Assembly (NCBI GenBank): GCA_020205615.1
Contig: CM035151.1
Coordinates: 46,243,409 to 46,307,408, forward strand
DNA: 64,000 nt
Direction of reading: 5' to 3'
Origin: Panax quinquefolius
Taxonomy: Eukaryota > Streptophyta > Magnoliopsida > Apiales > Araliaceae
A program made the position numbers and the translations under genes. Numbering within the stretch: position 1 is the first letter of the stretch; each line of letters starts with the position of its first letter. Shown here piece after piece: positions 35,801-46,901 of this stretch. The notes beneath the pieces were generated by a model, which searched no databases, had not been told where the DNA came from, and was given only the letters and a program-made list of their open reading frames with translations.

Positions 35801-35926
35801 TCTATTATCTATCAAAGGACTTTACAGCTTTTCTTAATGAAAACATACTTGCATATTGATTCATATATATATCATAATCAAATCATGTGTAAATAAGAAT
35901 ATCATTCATATGTTTATTCCTGACAG
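32836..35926 (-). repeat. Element F 5' LTR with several internal repeat arrays
   Basis: The plus-strand left end is TGTTAGTTCCC (minus-strand LTR end GGGAACTAACA). The right end is placed at CTGACA (35926), giving TG...CA ends, but this is tentative. On the minus strand a TATA-like TATAAATATA lies at 35684-35693. Arrays: ~58-bp and ~42-bp repeats at 33210-33420 (CAGCCTTGGGACT, GGACAAGGACCCCT), ~130-bp repeats at 33600-33870 (CCAAGATGACTGT), three ~56-bp repeats at 35225-35395, and a ~92-bp duplication at 35655-35840. The heptamer CTACGAT recurs throughout 34340-35610. ORFs across these arrays are artefacts. Confidence 0.7.
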
Positions 35927-37947
35927 TATACTTATTTTACTTGTTAATTTCACTGTTTGTTGGGTGAAATTTGTATTTGTTGGGCTAAAGCTCTGCCATT
36001 GCTCATCGCTAGTTTCTACGTCTCTGTCACCTACATGCAAGTTTCGCTTTGGATCGTGAGCTTGTGTATGGCGCAGCATAAGCGCCATACCCTCGCTCTG
36101 AGATAAAGGAGGTCTGCTATTGCTGCAGACTTTGTAACACCAGTATAGCTTAGTTTAAGGTTGTGTTGAGGAGTTAAACATATAACATGGAGGTTAAAAC
36201 ATAACTGTGTCATGCATTGATGATTTCAACTTTGAAAATGATTAGTAAGTAATGAACGTGCCATATTAGACTTAATGAGCATGATAATTAGTAAACAGGT
36301 GTTGTGAAGGTTAACACTTGAAATTCCTGATATTTGTATAGTAGCATAAGGCTTGTGCTAAAATGATAAGCTTAGCAAGAAATGTACATGTTATGGTATG
36401 TTAGCATATCTAATAGGTATTGTGGTTCTAAACCTATGTGTAGGATATTGGAGTACGTGAGTTGTAATTGTATAGCTTACGCAAGAGGCAAGTTTTCTAA
36501 CCTTTGCTACTTTATTATCCAGCAAGGTTACTTTTCACTGTTATGTTATACTTATGCAAATCCTCTATCTCTAATCTCTTGTTTAATGATTTATTGTCAT
36601 GCGAGTTCTTTAACCCTCATTTATTGTTGAGCAAGTTAGTTAATATTTATTTCTTTATTCCAAACGAGGTTACTTTGGTTATTCAAAGTCTGTAATGTTG
36701 TTGTAAGAAATGTGTTTATTCAGCTACTAATAACTGTTGTTTGATCTTCGTTCTCCAATGTCATTGTACTATCCTACATTATTGTACCGAACTCTAAGTT
36801 CTCTAGCGATTCTTTACCAATTTAATTAATCCTTAGTTGATGAATGTTCTAAACTCTAAATTACCCTTGAAGTTAACCCAAATCAAACTTCCTTTGGTTT
36901 GCATATGTACTCACACAAATTTTGAAAGCATGTTGTCAATGATAACATTTGTTCAATTTAGAAATTGTTAATACTCTAGCTCTTATTGATTCATCGATAT
37001 ACCTTGTTCATGAAGATATTATAATCAAACTCTTGAATAGTTATTTGTTTCTATCTGATTCAACCAGTACTTGGTTGATGAGCATTCTAAAGATGTAGAA
37101 TTACTAGGAAGCTAATTCCCAACCCAACTTCATTTGGTTCGGAACCTGATAATCTAAGCTAAGATGAACAACCCTATTATTAGGGGATTATTTTAGAAAT
37201 ACGCAATAGCGTTAAAATGTTTGCGCAATACATAGTATAAAGGGCTGATCACCTGGAGTACGGGATGATGGTCCATATAGTCGTTTAGATAGTTAAAGGT
37301 TATAGTAGAAACACCTGTTAACCTAGGACATAGATGATGATTATAGTCTTTTAGACTGTTAAAGGTTAAAGTAGAAATACTTGAAAACCTAGAGTATAGT
37401 TCGTGGTCTTGTGACCCTCAGTGTATTCTTTGATGTTGATATCTATTGTTAATTTAAGTTCATTATTCCTTTGAACTCATAGTTGTTGAATTAAAGTTTA
37501 TTATTCCGGTAAGAATACTTTACCATTGAAAACTCAATGAATTATCATACATAAACCGTTATTGTATATTATCCTTCTTATGGGCAATTGTTTGCTCACT
37601 CTTGCACAAAACAATGCAGATGAAGTTAAGAAGTTTGAAGAGTTTTCTACAAGCAAGGGCAAGGACAAAGTGCTTGATTAGACGACAACGTTTAATTTAT
37701 CTTATATTTATGAAGCTTATGTAATAGATTTAATTACGATTATGTTTTAATTTTTCCGCTGATGATTGTAATAAAGGTTAGATGACCTGAGATTTATTTT
37801 AGATTATGTAACCCTTTAATAGGAGATAGATTGTTTAAACTTTTGAGTTTAATTATATCTTTTGTATATGGGTAGTTAATTATGATTTAATTGGACAGTG
37901 AACACCAAATCTGTGGGATTGAAGTGCCCGGATTTGGGGGTGTCACA
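35927..37947 (+). repeat. Element H: 3' part of a gypsy-type LTR, cut by F
   Basis: Ends CGGATTTGGGGGTGTCACA at 37947 in the plus sense and carries AGGCAAGTTTTCTAACC near 36487 and TTTGCTCACTCTTGC at 37591-37605. These motifs occupy similar places in D and J. Its start is beyond element F. The sequence right of it (CAAACTCTATTTCC) continues the LTR of element I, so H is inserted in I; the expected duplication CAAAC cannot be tested. No ORF of note. Confidence 0.75.
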
Positions 37948-38036
37948 CAAACTCTATTTCCAGTCTAGGTCCATTATTTAACCTTTATTCAATCTTTTAA
38001 GATTTAAATAATTTTCTAAATTCTCGGGTCGTCACA

Positions 38037-38804
38037 TTCACCCCTTCCTCTAAGAATTTCGTCCCATAAATTCAACTTACACCTTATACCTTTCATACTC
38101 ATCACCACATGCTACCCACAACATCACTCACAAGATTTAAAATTTTGAAATCGTGCTGAGGAGTCATATAGACCATGAATTTTCATTTTCGAAAAGGTTT
38201 TATAGAAATTCATCTGCAAACCATCATACCCTGAAGACACAGAGGGTGATTAGCCTGGAATGCCCAGTACTGGCCCAATAATACTGGTTTGATCGTCACT
38301 ACCATAGGCACAAAAATTTTACCTCAGTCTTATCGAATTCCGCACCAAAATCAATTTGGTTCGGAAATGTTTTCAAAGAACGCTTAAGATTTTATAAACG
38401 TTGGTCTAGCCTAATCTAATAGCTTAGACTCATATCAATAATCAATTTCAATTGAAATATGAATGTGTGTAGCCAAAGCCCCGTTGACAAATTAAAATTT
38501 TGAAAATTGTTTAAAAATGACGTCATGATGTCGTACTGTATTAACAGGCTGTTTGAGGATGCCGTCATCGAGTGACTTTGTCATAACACATCATACAATA
38601 GTGGAACAACGATTTTAGATCAAATTCAACACTAAGTATTCCTGCATTTATAATTCCATCAACTTTTTATCATCTCTGCACCAGGTTACATGGTACATAA
38701 GTGATAAAAAAAATATTTTGATATTTCAAATCATTATCGTCTAGCCGAAATAAGTAGCATAGACTATACTTTAAACCGTTCAAAAATCATTACAAATCTA
38801 TTTT
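38037..38804 (-). other. Element I interior, 3' part
   Basis: Non-coding apart from the DEILRGRG-like polyprotein tail next to the purine tract. I see no RT, integrase or chromodomain in any frame. Confidence 0.6.
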
Positions 38805-39087
38805 TGTGATAACCCGAGATTTCGAATAATCCAAATTTTACGAATAAATTTTTTTTTATTTAATATTGACTGTTAATATTGTACTGTGTATCTTTGATAC
38901 GAGTCTCAAGAAGGTTAATTTGTGTATTGACTAATAAATTTAGAGAAGAGTTGTGTTTAACCGCTTTAGAAACCTTAACCCTAATTTCTGGAAAGGGATT
39001 CGATAGAAAATATAATTATATTAATGAGTATGTGTTTGTACCAAATAGATTTATTGATCAATGATTGATCAGATAAGGTTTAAAATT

Positions 39088-39565
39088 ATAAACCCTAATA
39101 AGAGATTAGAAACCCTAATCTCAGGATTAAAAACCCTAACGTACCGTTAGAAACCCTAATCGAAAGCCGAAAAACCCTAATTTTAAATTTGGGAATCCTA
39201 AAACCCTAATCCTAATTAGTAAGTATAATGTGTTTATTAAAATTAAATATGATTAGAAAACCCTAATTATATTTTAGTTATCTTAATTTCTATTTTACAA
39301 ACCCTAATTATAATTTAGAAATTTTATTTTTCTAATTAAAACCCTAATTAGGAAACCCTAATCCTAATTAGCAAGCCTAAAGTAATTATTATGTGTTAAT
39401 ATAATTAGGAAACCCTAATTATACTTTAGAAATATTAATTTCTATTTAAAACCCTAATTATATTTTCAAAAATCTTAATTTTTTATTTTTAAACCCTAAT
39501 TAGAAAATTCTAGAATTGGAGTATTTAAAACCTAAGGGTTAGAACCTTAGGGTTAAACCCTAAGG
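39088..39565 (+). repeat. Telobox-like AAACCCTAA cluster in LTR J
   Basis: About 14 exact AAACCCTAA motifs in under 500 bp, separated by irregular AT-rich spacers (often ATTAG or AATTAT). It ends in a near-perfect inverted pair at 39545-39565. The irregular spacing shows it is not a telomeric tract. Confidence 0.9.
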
Positions 39566-41110
39566 GTGTGACAAATTCAATGTATGCCATTAAATTTAGA
39601 ATGCAAATGACAAAAATACCCTTTTTACATTTTTAATGAGATAACTTGTAAATATTGCACAACCTTTAGTTGTTGACCAACTAAAGGCAATCAATTGACT
39701 TTCATCTCAGCCAAAAACTGATCAAAAAAAATCGCCACCTAGCATGTGTGCATTCATTGAATCAAATACTTAAGTGATAAAGAGAGAGAAAGTTTCAAAA
39801 TTTATTCATTTTGCTATCTTGCTCTCACCTACTCTCTCTCTCTCTCATCTAAACATCTGAATTCCTTGAGTAAACCAGTCCCTTAAACACTCACTTGATC
39901 ACCTAGATCAGATTTGGAGAGCCAAGTTCTAAGATTTGAAGAAAGAAGGTATAAACCTAAAACCTATTTTGATCCAAGTTGCTAAGACAAATTTTGTGTT
40001 TTTGTGTTTATGTTTGTGTGAAAAGGTGTTTTTAGTTGATCTATGATGATCCATGATGGATCCATATCATCAAATGGCTTTAAAATGGTGTTTTTCAAAA
40101 TCATCCAAGAACAAAATTTGTGGTCTGACAAGCTAATGTCAAGAGCCACAGATTCTTGTTCGTTTGTTGTTTTTGATGTTTTAAAGTTGTAATTAGTAGC
40201 CTGGTATGTGGTCTTTATTCTGCAAGTGGAAGTAATATCATTTGATGTCTGGATTTGAAGTTATTCATGGTAAAAACCCGTTGACCGGGCATGACCATGA
40301 ACTTTCTGGGTAACCCAGAAAGCCTTTTACAGCGTCTGACAACTTTGTGTGAGGCTCGAATCTAACAGGGTTTAGGTTGTTTGATGTTTGGTTTGTAACC
40401 ATGTTGTATCCTGTATAATGGACTATAGATCTGGGTCTTTAGACCGCTTAAAACATCAACATATTGATCAGATTAGGTGGTCAAACTAGGCAACTCGACC
40501 TTGATTTACAGCTTCTAGAATTTCCAGAAATGGGAAGAACACGTTTCTCTGACAAGATTTGGCCGGTTAAGAACTTGTGATCGTGTTATTGTTTGTCTGA
40601 TATGTTGTTACATTATTGTTCGTTGACATAAGCACTACATCTTTGAACCATTAGATCACTCGAAGCATGAACAGAACCTAACGTAAAAGGATCTAGAAAA
40701 TGACCAGTTGAGCTACCTGGGTTTCTGGAAAACCCAGGATCGATCTGACAGAGACTTTGGATGGCTAAATCTTTTTGTTGTGATGAGTTGTGACCTAGAT
40801 GATAATTGATTAGTATAGTGTTACATAAACACTACACGATCGAGGTTTAAGTTGGCCTGTAATACGTAATATATCGAGAATCAAAGCCCAAAAACGCGTG
40901 CGTACTGAGATCGGTCTCGACAAAGTTCTTGAGGCTCAAGAACGCCTAAGACGACAGACAAGTGTAGCTATAAGCTATAACGATGGTTTATTTATTTTCT
41001 AATTTCTGATTTTTTCGGAAATTACTTAAAAATAGAAAATAAATTCTAAAAATTACAAAAAATAGTTTTAAAAATCATTTTAAATTCTGAAAAATAACTT
41101 TTAATTATTT

Positions 41111-41760
41111 GGGACATTTTCCATTAATATTTATAATTATTTGGATATTAATGATATTTAATTTATTTAATTAGTGTGTTAAATAAATTAGAAAAAAATG
41201 ACTTAATATTATGAAAAATCATTTTAAATAAGAATAATGTATTTAAAAATATTTTGCATTATAAAATGTGACTTTTAATATTTTTTGGAGAATTTTCATT
41301 AATAAATTAATATTAATGATATTAGATTTATTTAATTATTAAATTAAATAAATAAGTTAAAAATGATTTTATTGATTTAAAAATCATTTTTAAATGAGAA
41401 TAAAGTGTTGGAAAATATTTTAAATTATAAAATATAATTTTCAATATTTTGGAGAATTCTCATTAATAAATTAATATTAATGATAATAAATTTATTTAAT
41501 TATTATATTAAATAAATAAATTAAAATGGTTTTATTGATTTAAAAATCATTTAAAAATGAGAAAAATGTTTAAAAATATTTGAAGTTATAATTAATGACT
41601 TTTAATATTTGGATAATAATTTCATTAATATTTAACTATTAATGGTGATGATTTAAAAATGATTTTAATTACTTTAAAAATCATTTAAGTAGAATATTGA
41701 TGATTTAAAAATATTTTAAGTTATTAATAATAACTTTAATATTTTGACAAATATAAAATT
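41111..41760 (+). repeat. AT-rich tandem array in LTR J
   Basis: Units beginning (T)GGA(G/C)AATTTTCATTAATA-like start near 41111, 41287, 41451 and 41611, with a decayed fifth at about 41756. Spacing shrinks from 176 to about 145 bp. Each unit contains ATTAATATTAATGAT and AAAAATCATTT segments. Confidence 0.75.
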
Positions 41761-43446
41761 AATATTTTTATATTATTAAATATTAATGATGATAAGATTA
41801 TTTGATAATTAAATAATCTAAAAATGATTTAGGTGTTTGAAAAATTATTATAAATTATAATAATTGCTTATAAATTATTTAAAGCTTCTGAAAAATATTA
41901 TAAATGATATATGACTTATCTAAATTAATATTGAAGCTTAGAAACCGAATTTAATTGACAATAAATGTGTTAATTGTCGGATAGGGTGACCAGAACACCG
42001 AGAATGGTTCGAAGTCCAACCAGACCAAAATAGTTAGACTTGTTAAGTGTTTATATAGATTATAAACACTGATGTGGCTATGTGGTAATGTGCCTAGGAG
42101 AAGTTTGACTGTGAATTACAATGTTACGTGTTATGAAATATTGTACTAATTGTGAGACCAATATTATTGGTTATAGGTCTTTCAAACGCAGATAAGTTTA
42201 TTGTGTAGCTGTAATCAGCGGAGAAGGCAAGTTTCCTAACTCAACCTTGAGTTATATTCATTCAATTATTATAGTGGTTAATTATTACTAATTATACCAC
42301 GTCCAGGGATTTATTGTTGATTATTCGCAGTTAGTGCATGTTTAATAATTCAAATTGAATTACTGATTCGAAAAATATATATTTGTAGAATAACTATTGT
42401 TGGATATTCATATTCGTAGAAGATAGAATTGATAGTACAAATAATTCATGTTTATTGTCGAATTATGTTGAGAAATGTCTTAGCTAATTATTCTGGCTAG
42501 ACGAACATTTGTTAGAACTTGATAGGTTCGAGAAGAGAAGATAAGAGAATTTAAATTATTATTGATAGATCAATGCCAGTTATATCGACTAGATCGAAAA
42601 AGAAAACTTGATAGGTTTAAGAAGAGAAGAGAAGATGAGTGATTAGATATTGAAATCATTGAATTTCGTTGTTAAATCAAATCTTGATTCTGAGACTGAG
42701 AAGAACAACCTTTTATATAAAGGGAACATTTTTAGTCGTTTATTCGACCATTGCGCGCGACTTAAGTATTATGCATAATATAGGGTACAAGGAGTTGGCC
42801 GGCTCTAAGTACTTGCAGAGGGGTATGATTTAATCTTTATGGTTATCTGATACACATGCGTATATGTCAAAGTAAAACTTTAATATATACCCGAAAAGAG
42901 AAGTTCAAGATCCAACGGATCGCTCAGCATAAATCTGGAAAACATTCCACTTTGCTAATTCGTAGAATTAATTCTTGATTATTCATTTGAATATCGTAGA
43001 AAACCTTGAAAGCGTTGTACTCTTTTATATTCAGATTATTGTTGTATAGAATGTGAGAAGACTTGTTATTTATTCATATACATTTATTGTATGTCTTAAC
43101 TTGTGGAGTAAACTTGTTGCTCACCCTTGTTAAATAAAACTTTTCAGCTAGGGACGAAGTTGCAGAAGGTGTTCCGAAGAAGAACAAAGGAAAATGTATA
43201 ATGATAAATTAGTTATGATGAACAATATTATTATTATGTTGTATTGTATTGTAAACCCTTTTCGTATATCTAAGGGGTATTTCTGTAATGTTAAGGTTAG
43301 TGAACCTGGGACTTATGTATTAACAACATATGTTAATGAGTTATGTATTCCTATTTATAATTTGAATGGGTAGTTAGATGGTATTATATTATGGATCGTG
43401 AGCACCAAACTCGGGGGTCAGGTAACCCGGATTTGGGGGCGTCATA

Positions 43447-44430
43447 GTTTTATTACCTCAACAAGTAACGATGTGTCGGTGGCCTGAAGTCCACTCATAC
43501 ACAATGGTCACCAAGAGTTGAGAATAATTTTTATTTTTTTTTCAAAAACACATAGTGCTTATTTAGCTTGATATCAAAAATTCAAGTCTAGCATAGCTAA
43601 GAGATTAGGAAAACCTATGTCTCGACTAATAATCATTTGCTTAAACAGTCTATCTATTCCTATTATCCTTAATACTCCATTCACACAAAACTATACCCAG
43701 TTCGTCAGACTACACTTATGAGTTCATGAACTTTCCATAATTATATGAGTTTAAGAACTTGTCATAGTCAGACCTTTGGCGTCCATTCACTATGGGGTTC
43801 ATAAACATTTCATATAACAATGAGTCACGAACGCAACATAAGTATGAGTTTTAAGAACTCGTACTTAACCTTATAGTCTCTAACTATAACTTATCTATCT
43901 GTTATACACATGAGGAAGGAATCACCCTCTTAACATGTATATAGCAAATAGCACGACACAAACATTTCATAATTCCCACTTAATCCTAATTCCCTTCTCA
44001 ATACGAATTTCATTTAATCCGTATTCATAATCCTTTCCTGAATCTATACCAATTCATAGTACAACTAGCACACAGCAATCTTGCTGTAAACTTTTCGATC
44101 ATTAGATTGATTCTTTTCCCTGCTATCACCTTATCAGATCACGGGGTGATCTCATCGTCTATATTTCGATTCATTTCTATATTATGATCGTTTTGTTTTA
44201 CGATCTTCTGTCCCTGTACTTTTAGTCTTTTAGACTCTATCTATTCATCACTATTGTTCAACTTTATTATCAGAGTTAGGGAACTCCGTATCTTTATAAA
44301 TCACCGAGATTCGTCTTTGAATCTTACCGACTCACTAACTTTATTTGAGTTAGTCCTAATCCTAATCATTGCGGTTATTGGTCTTAGGTATTCCTACCTA
44401 AGGTTCATAACCTACAGCTTTGATACCAAC
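43447..44430 (-). other. Element I interior, 5' leader and primer-binding site
   Basis: The primer site TTGGTATCAAAGCTG (minus strand) is at about 44415-44429. The remaining ~970 bp show no gag. The 75-aa ORF at 44254-44481 overlaps the primer site and LTR and is not a gene. Confidence 0.65.
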
Positions 44431-46802
44431 TATAGCATTCCTAAATTTGGGTCCCAAATCACCATGGATCTGGTATACTAATTCTATAACTATTACAGAA
44501 GATATAAACATAAATTGTTTATACATTAAACTTTATACATTACCCCAAGGTCGAGAACCTTCACATAATACTTGAATCAATATCCTATCTAACATACAAT
44601 GTTATTATCATACATTACTGTTACAAATCTAGCTGCACGCATAAACTAAAGATGGATCTGTCTTTGATCTTTCCTTGTATCCGATGCATTCATCTTAATC
44701 TGCAATGTTTATCATGATATAGCAAGGGTGAGCAATAAGTTTGCCCAACAAGTATAAGTTTAATTGAGGATATATCATGATTGAAAGAATTTAAATAATA
44801 GATGGCTAACATTCAACAATATAATTGTGAACTAGCATAAACAAACTTTCATAGCTGAACAAACATTGAACATGAACATAGCAATTATATCTGGACCAAA
44901 TGGTATTGAAGGTGATCAACCTTTTATACCTAATTATTACATGCAATATGCACAGAGTGCGAATAAATAATTCATAGATATGGCAATCAGTAATGATTAA
45001 CCACAAGTATATTTGAATGAAACAACTCAAGGTCGAGTTAAGAAAAACTTGCATGTACCGTTGATTACCATTACGAAATTTAATAAGCTTTGACTGAAGA
45101 CCTAATATATAAATAATATCGATATACAAATTAGAATAATATCATCACAGTTTTAAAAATAACCTAAACACATTAACACATAATCCTATCAGTCTATACA
45201 GCACATAAGACCTAGTATCAAGTCAAACTATTGCAGTCTGAGTTGAGTTTGGTACTCTTTCGACATCCCGACTGCCTAATCGGGTAATTATCAAGCCTAT
45301 TATCAATAAGACTCTACTTAAATGCTTAATTATTATCTTAGATAATTTATTTATTAGTCAAAATATTTTTCAATAGCTCATAATAATTTTCAAATAATTT
45401 AATAGTATTTATTTCATTATCTAATTTTATTAATCATTTAATAATATTTTGGTCATTCTTAATAATATTCAAATCACTTATTAATAAAAATAATAAAGGT
45501 CTCATACATTTTAATATGTAAATATTTTACATCATGAAGCTTAAACTATTTATATTCCATTTCAGAAATATCTTTTACCTTTACTCAAAATTTTGGAGTT
45601 TAAACAGTAACACATAGCTTTTATACTAAAACTCAATTTACTATATTATTTCTTTAATTTAAATAATTTTTATATTATTTTGTTCATTCATGAGTCAACA
45701 CATACCGTTTTCTCATATATATATATATTTTATTCTACTAGCACATTCGCTTTATTTTTCGTTTTATAATTATTCGCATTTTTGCTTTATATATTAAATA
45801 TATATATTCCGTTATGAAAATCTTAGCTCAAAAACCTCCTTTTGATCCCCGAAAACCTCAAAATATCATTTTTATGATTAATACAAAATTTTAAAGGTTT
45901 CTCACCCTTTGTTGCACCACAAAATAATTTTATAGGCAACCCTAATTTTTATTTTTCTTGAATATGTAATTTATATTTATTACATATTTTTATTGCTTTA
46001 TTTATGCCTGAAAAGAAGTTTATCAACGTAAAATATCATTTATAGCCAAATCTCATCCCGTAGGACTTTATTAGATTTATTATGACTAATTATTTTGCCG
46101 GAACGTCGAACGTCAAAGTTGCTCAACGCGCCGACGCTCGGCGTTCGCTCAAATTTTAATCCTGACATTCATGTTTGCTCATTTTTAATTTTCAAATCCT
46201 AAGTCATATAACATAAAAAATTTGGGCATGTTATAGACCTCATGTCATTGTATTTTAGAAAAATTTCTAACCGTCAAAACGAACAACATAAACCATTCGA
46301 AACAGGGTTCAAAAAAATGGCTTAGGCAATCCAATTAATTCATTTGGGCTATCTAAAAAATTGCTTGGGCATATAAATATCATAGTCCAATACATTTAGT
46401 TTACATAACCCTATATATTTCATTAGGGTTTCTAATTCACTCATTATGAAATTTAAATACTTAGATAATATTATTATGTAACCCAATTAAGCTAGGTTTA
46501 AAATAATTAATAAATTGAAATAATAAAATTAATCTCTTGGGTTAGTATACTAGTATAAAATTTAAATACTAGCACTTTACACTTGTTATAACCCTTAGGT
46601 TATTTAATTCTCATTCCTCATATATAATATTAGGTTATATAACTTCTCATTCATTGTATTTATATATTAAATAAATATATACATATTTACAATATATATT
46701 TATTTAATAACCCACATACTTCACATAAGTCACTATACAAAAAACCACATAAGTCCTTCAGGAAAAATATTTTAAATTCAAACTCTATTTCCAGTCTAGG
46801 TC
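44431..46802 (-). repeat. Element I 5' LTR, right end cut by CACTA
   Basis: About 2.37 kb, missing roughly the last 60 bp that are preserved at 37975-38036. On the minus strand it ends AATGCTATA where related LTRs end GCGTCACA. It contains AGCAAGGGTGAGCAA at 44721-44735, an AT-rich zone at 45300-45820 and a GC-rich inverted stretch near 46125-46147. The 107-aa ORF at 44806-45129 lies entirely in LTR sequence and matches nothing I know. Confidence 0.75.
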
Positions 46803-46901
46803 CACTACAAGAAAAGGGTCTATCAATGATCACAGCGTATCGTGACCATGAGCTGGTCATAGATAGCTATTAATGAATCGAAAAGTCGCGATCGATAGTA
46901 A
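46803..46901 (+). mobile_element. CACTA (En/Spm-type) transposon terminus
   Basis: CACTACAAGAAAAGGG is the classic terminal inverted repeat of plant CACTA elements. It is followed by a subterminal palindromic stretch (GTGACCATGAGCTGGTCAT). Only this end remains; at about 46902 it runs directly into LTR N. No transposase sequence is present. Confidence 0.75.

Larger units (their letters stand above)
32098..35926 (-). mobile_element. Element F: Ty1/copia element (5' LTR and leader)
   Basis: A minus-strand copia element. Its 5' LTR is 32836 to about 35926; a primer site follows, and a leader continues to 32098, where element B interrupts it. The rest would lie beyond the left window edge. The long LTR (~3.1 kb) suggests a Sirevirus-like family, but no coding sequence of F is visible to confirm this. 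Confidence 0.7.
38805..43446 (+). mobile_element. Element J: solo LTR, 4642 bp, with telobox and ~165-bp arrays
   Basis: Begins TGTGATAACCCGAG and ends CGGATTTGGGGGCGTCATA. Both ends equal the family ends TGTGACGACCCGAG and GCGTCACA after C-to-T or G-to-A changes. Flanking pentamers ATTTT (38800-38804) and GTTTT (43447-43451) differ by one transition, consistent with an old duplication. Inside are a cluster of AAACCCTAA motifs (39088-39565), a CT-rich run near 39830-39850, an AT-rich array of ~145-176-bp units (41111-41760), GGCAAGTTTCCTAACTC near 42226 and TTGCTCACCCTTGT at 43117-43130. No long ORF is present. Confidence 0.8.
37948..46802 (-). mobile_element. Element I: LTR element with a short non-coding interior
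   Basis: Minus-strand. The 3' LTR stub is 37948-38036 (TGTGACGACCCGAG on the minus strand at 38036), preceded by the purine tract AGAGGAAGGGGTGAA. The 5' LTR is 44431-46802, with a primer site (TTGGTATCAAAGCTG on the minus strand) at about 44415-44429. The two LTR parts overlap over the shared CAAACTCTATTTCCAGTCTA segment (37948 and 46778). Without solo LTR J the interior is only about 1.75 kb and has no gag or pol. Just before the purine tract the minus strand reads LWDEILRGRG, the usual tail of a chromovirus polyprotein. Confidence 0.78.

Noticed and set aside
39088..39565. Fossil telomere or chromosome-fusion site
   Set aside because: Motifs are separated by irregular AT-rich spacers and lie within a bounded LTR (38805-43446); a telomeric tract would be head-to-tail.
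44806..45129. 107-aa minus-strand ORF with hydrophobic stretches
   Set aside because: Lies wholly inside LTR I, upstream of the primer site, with no recognisable domain.
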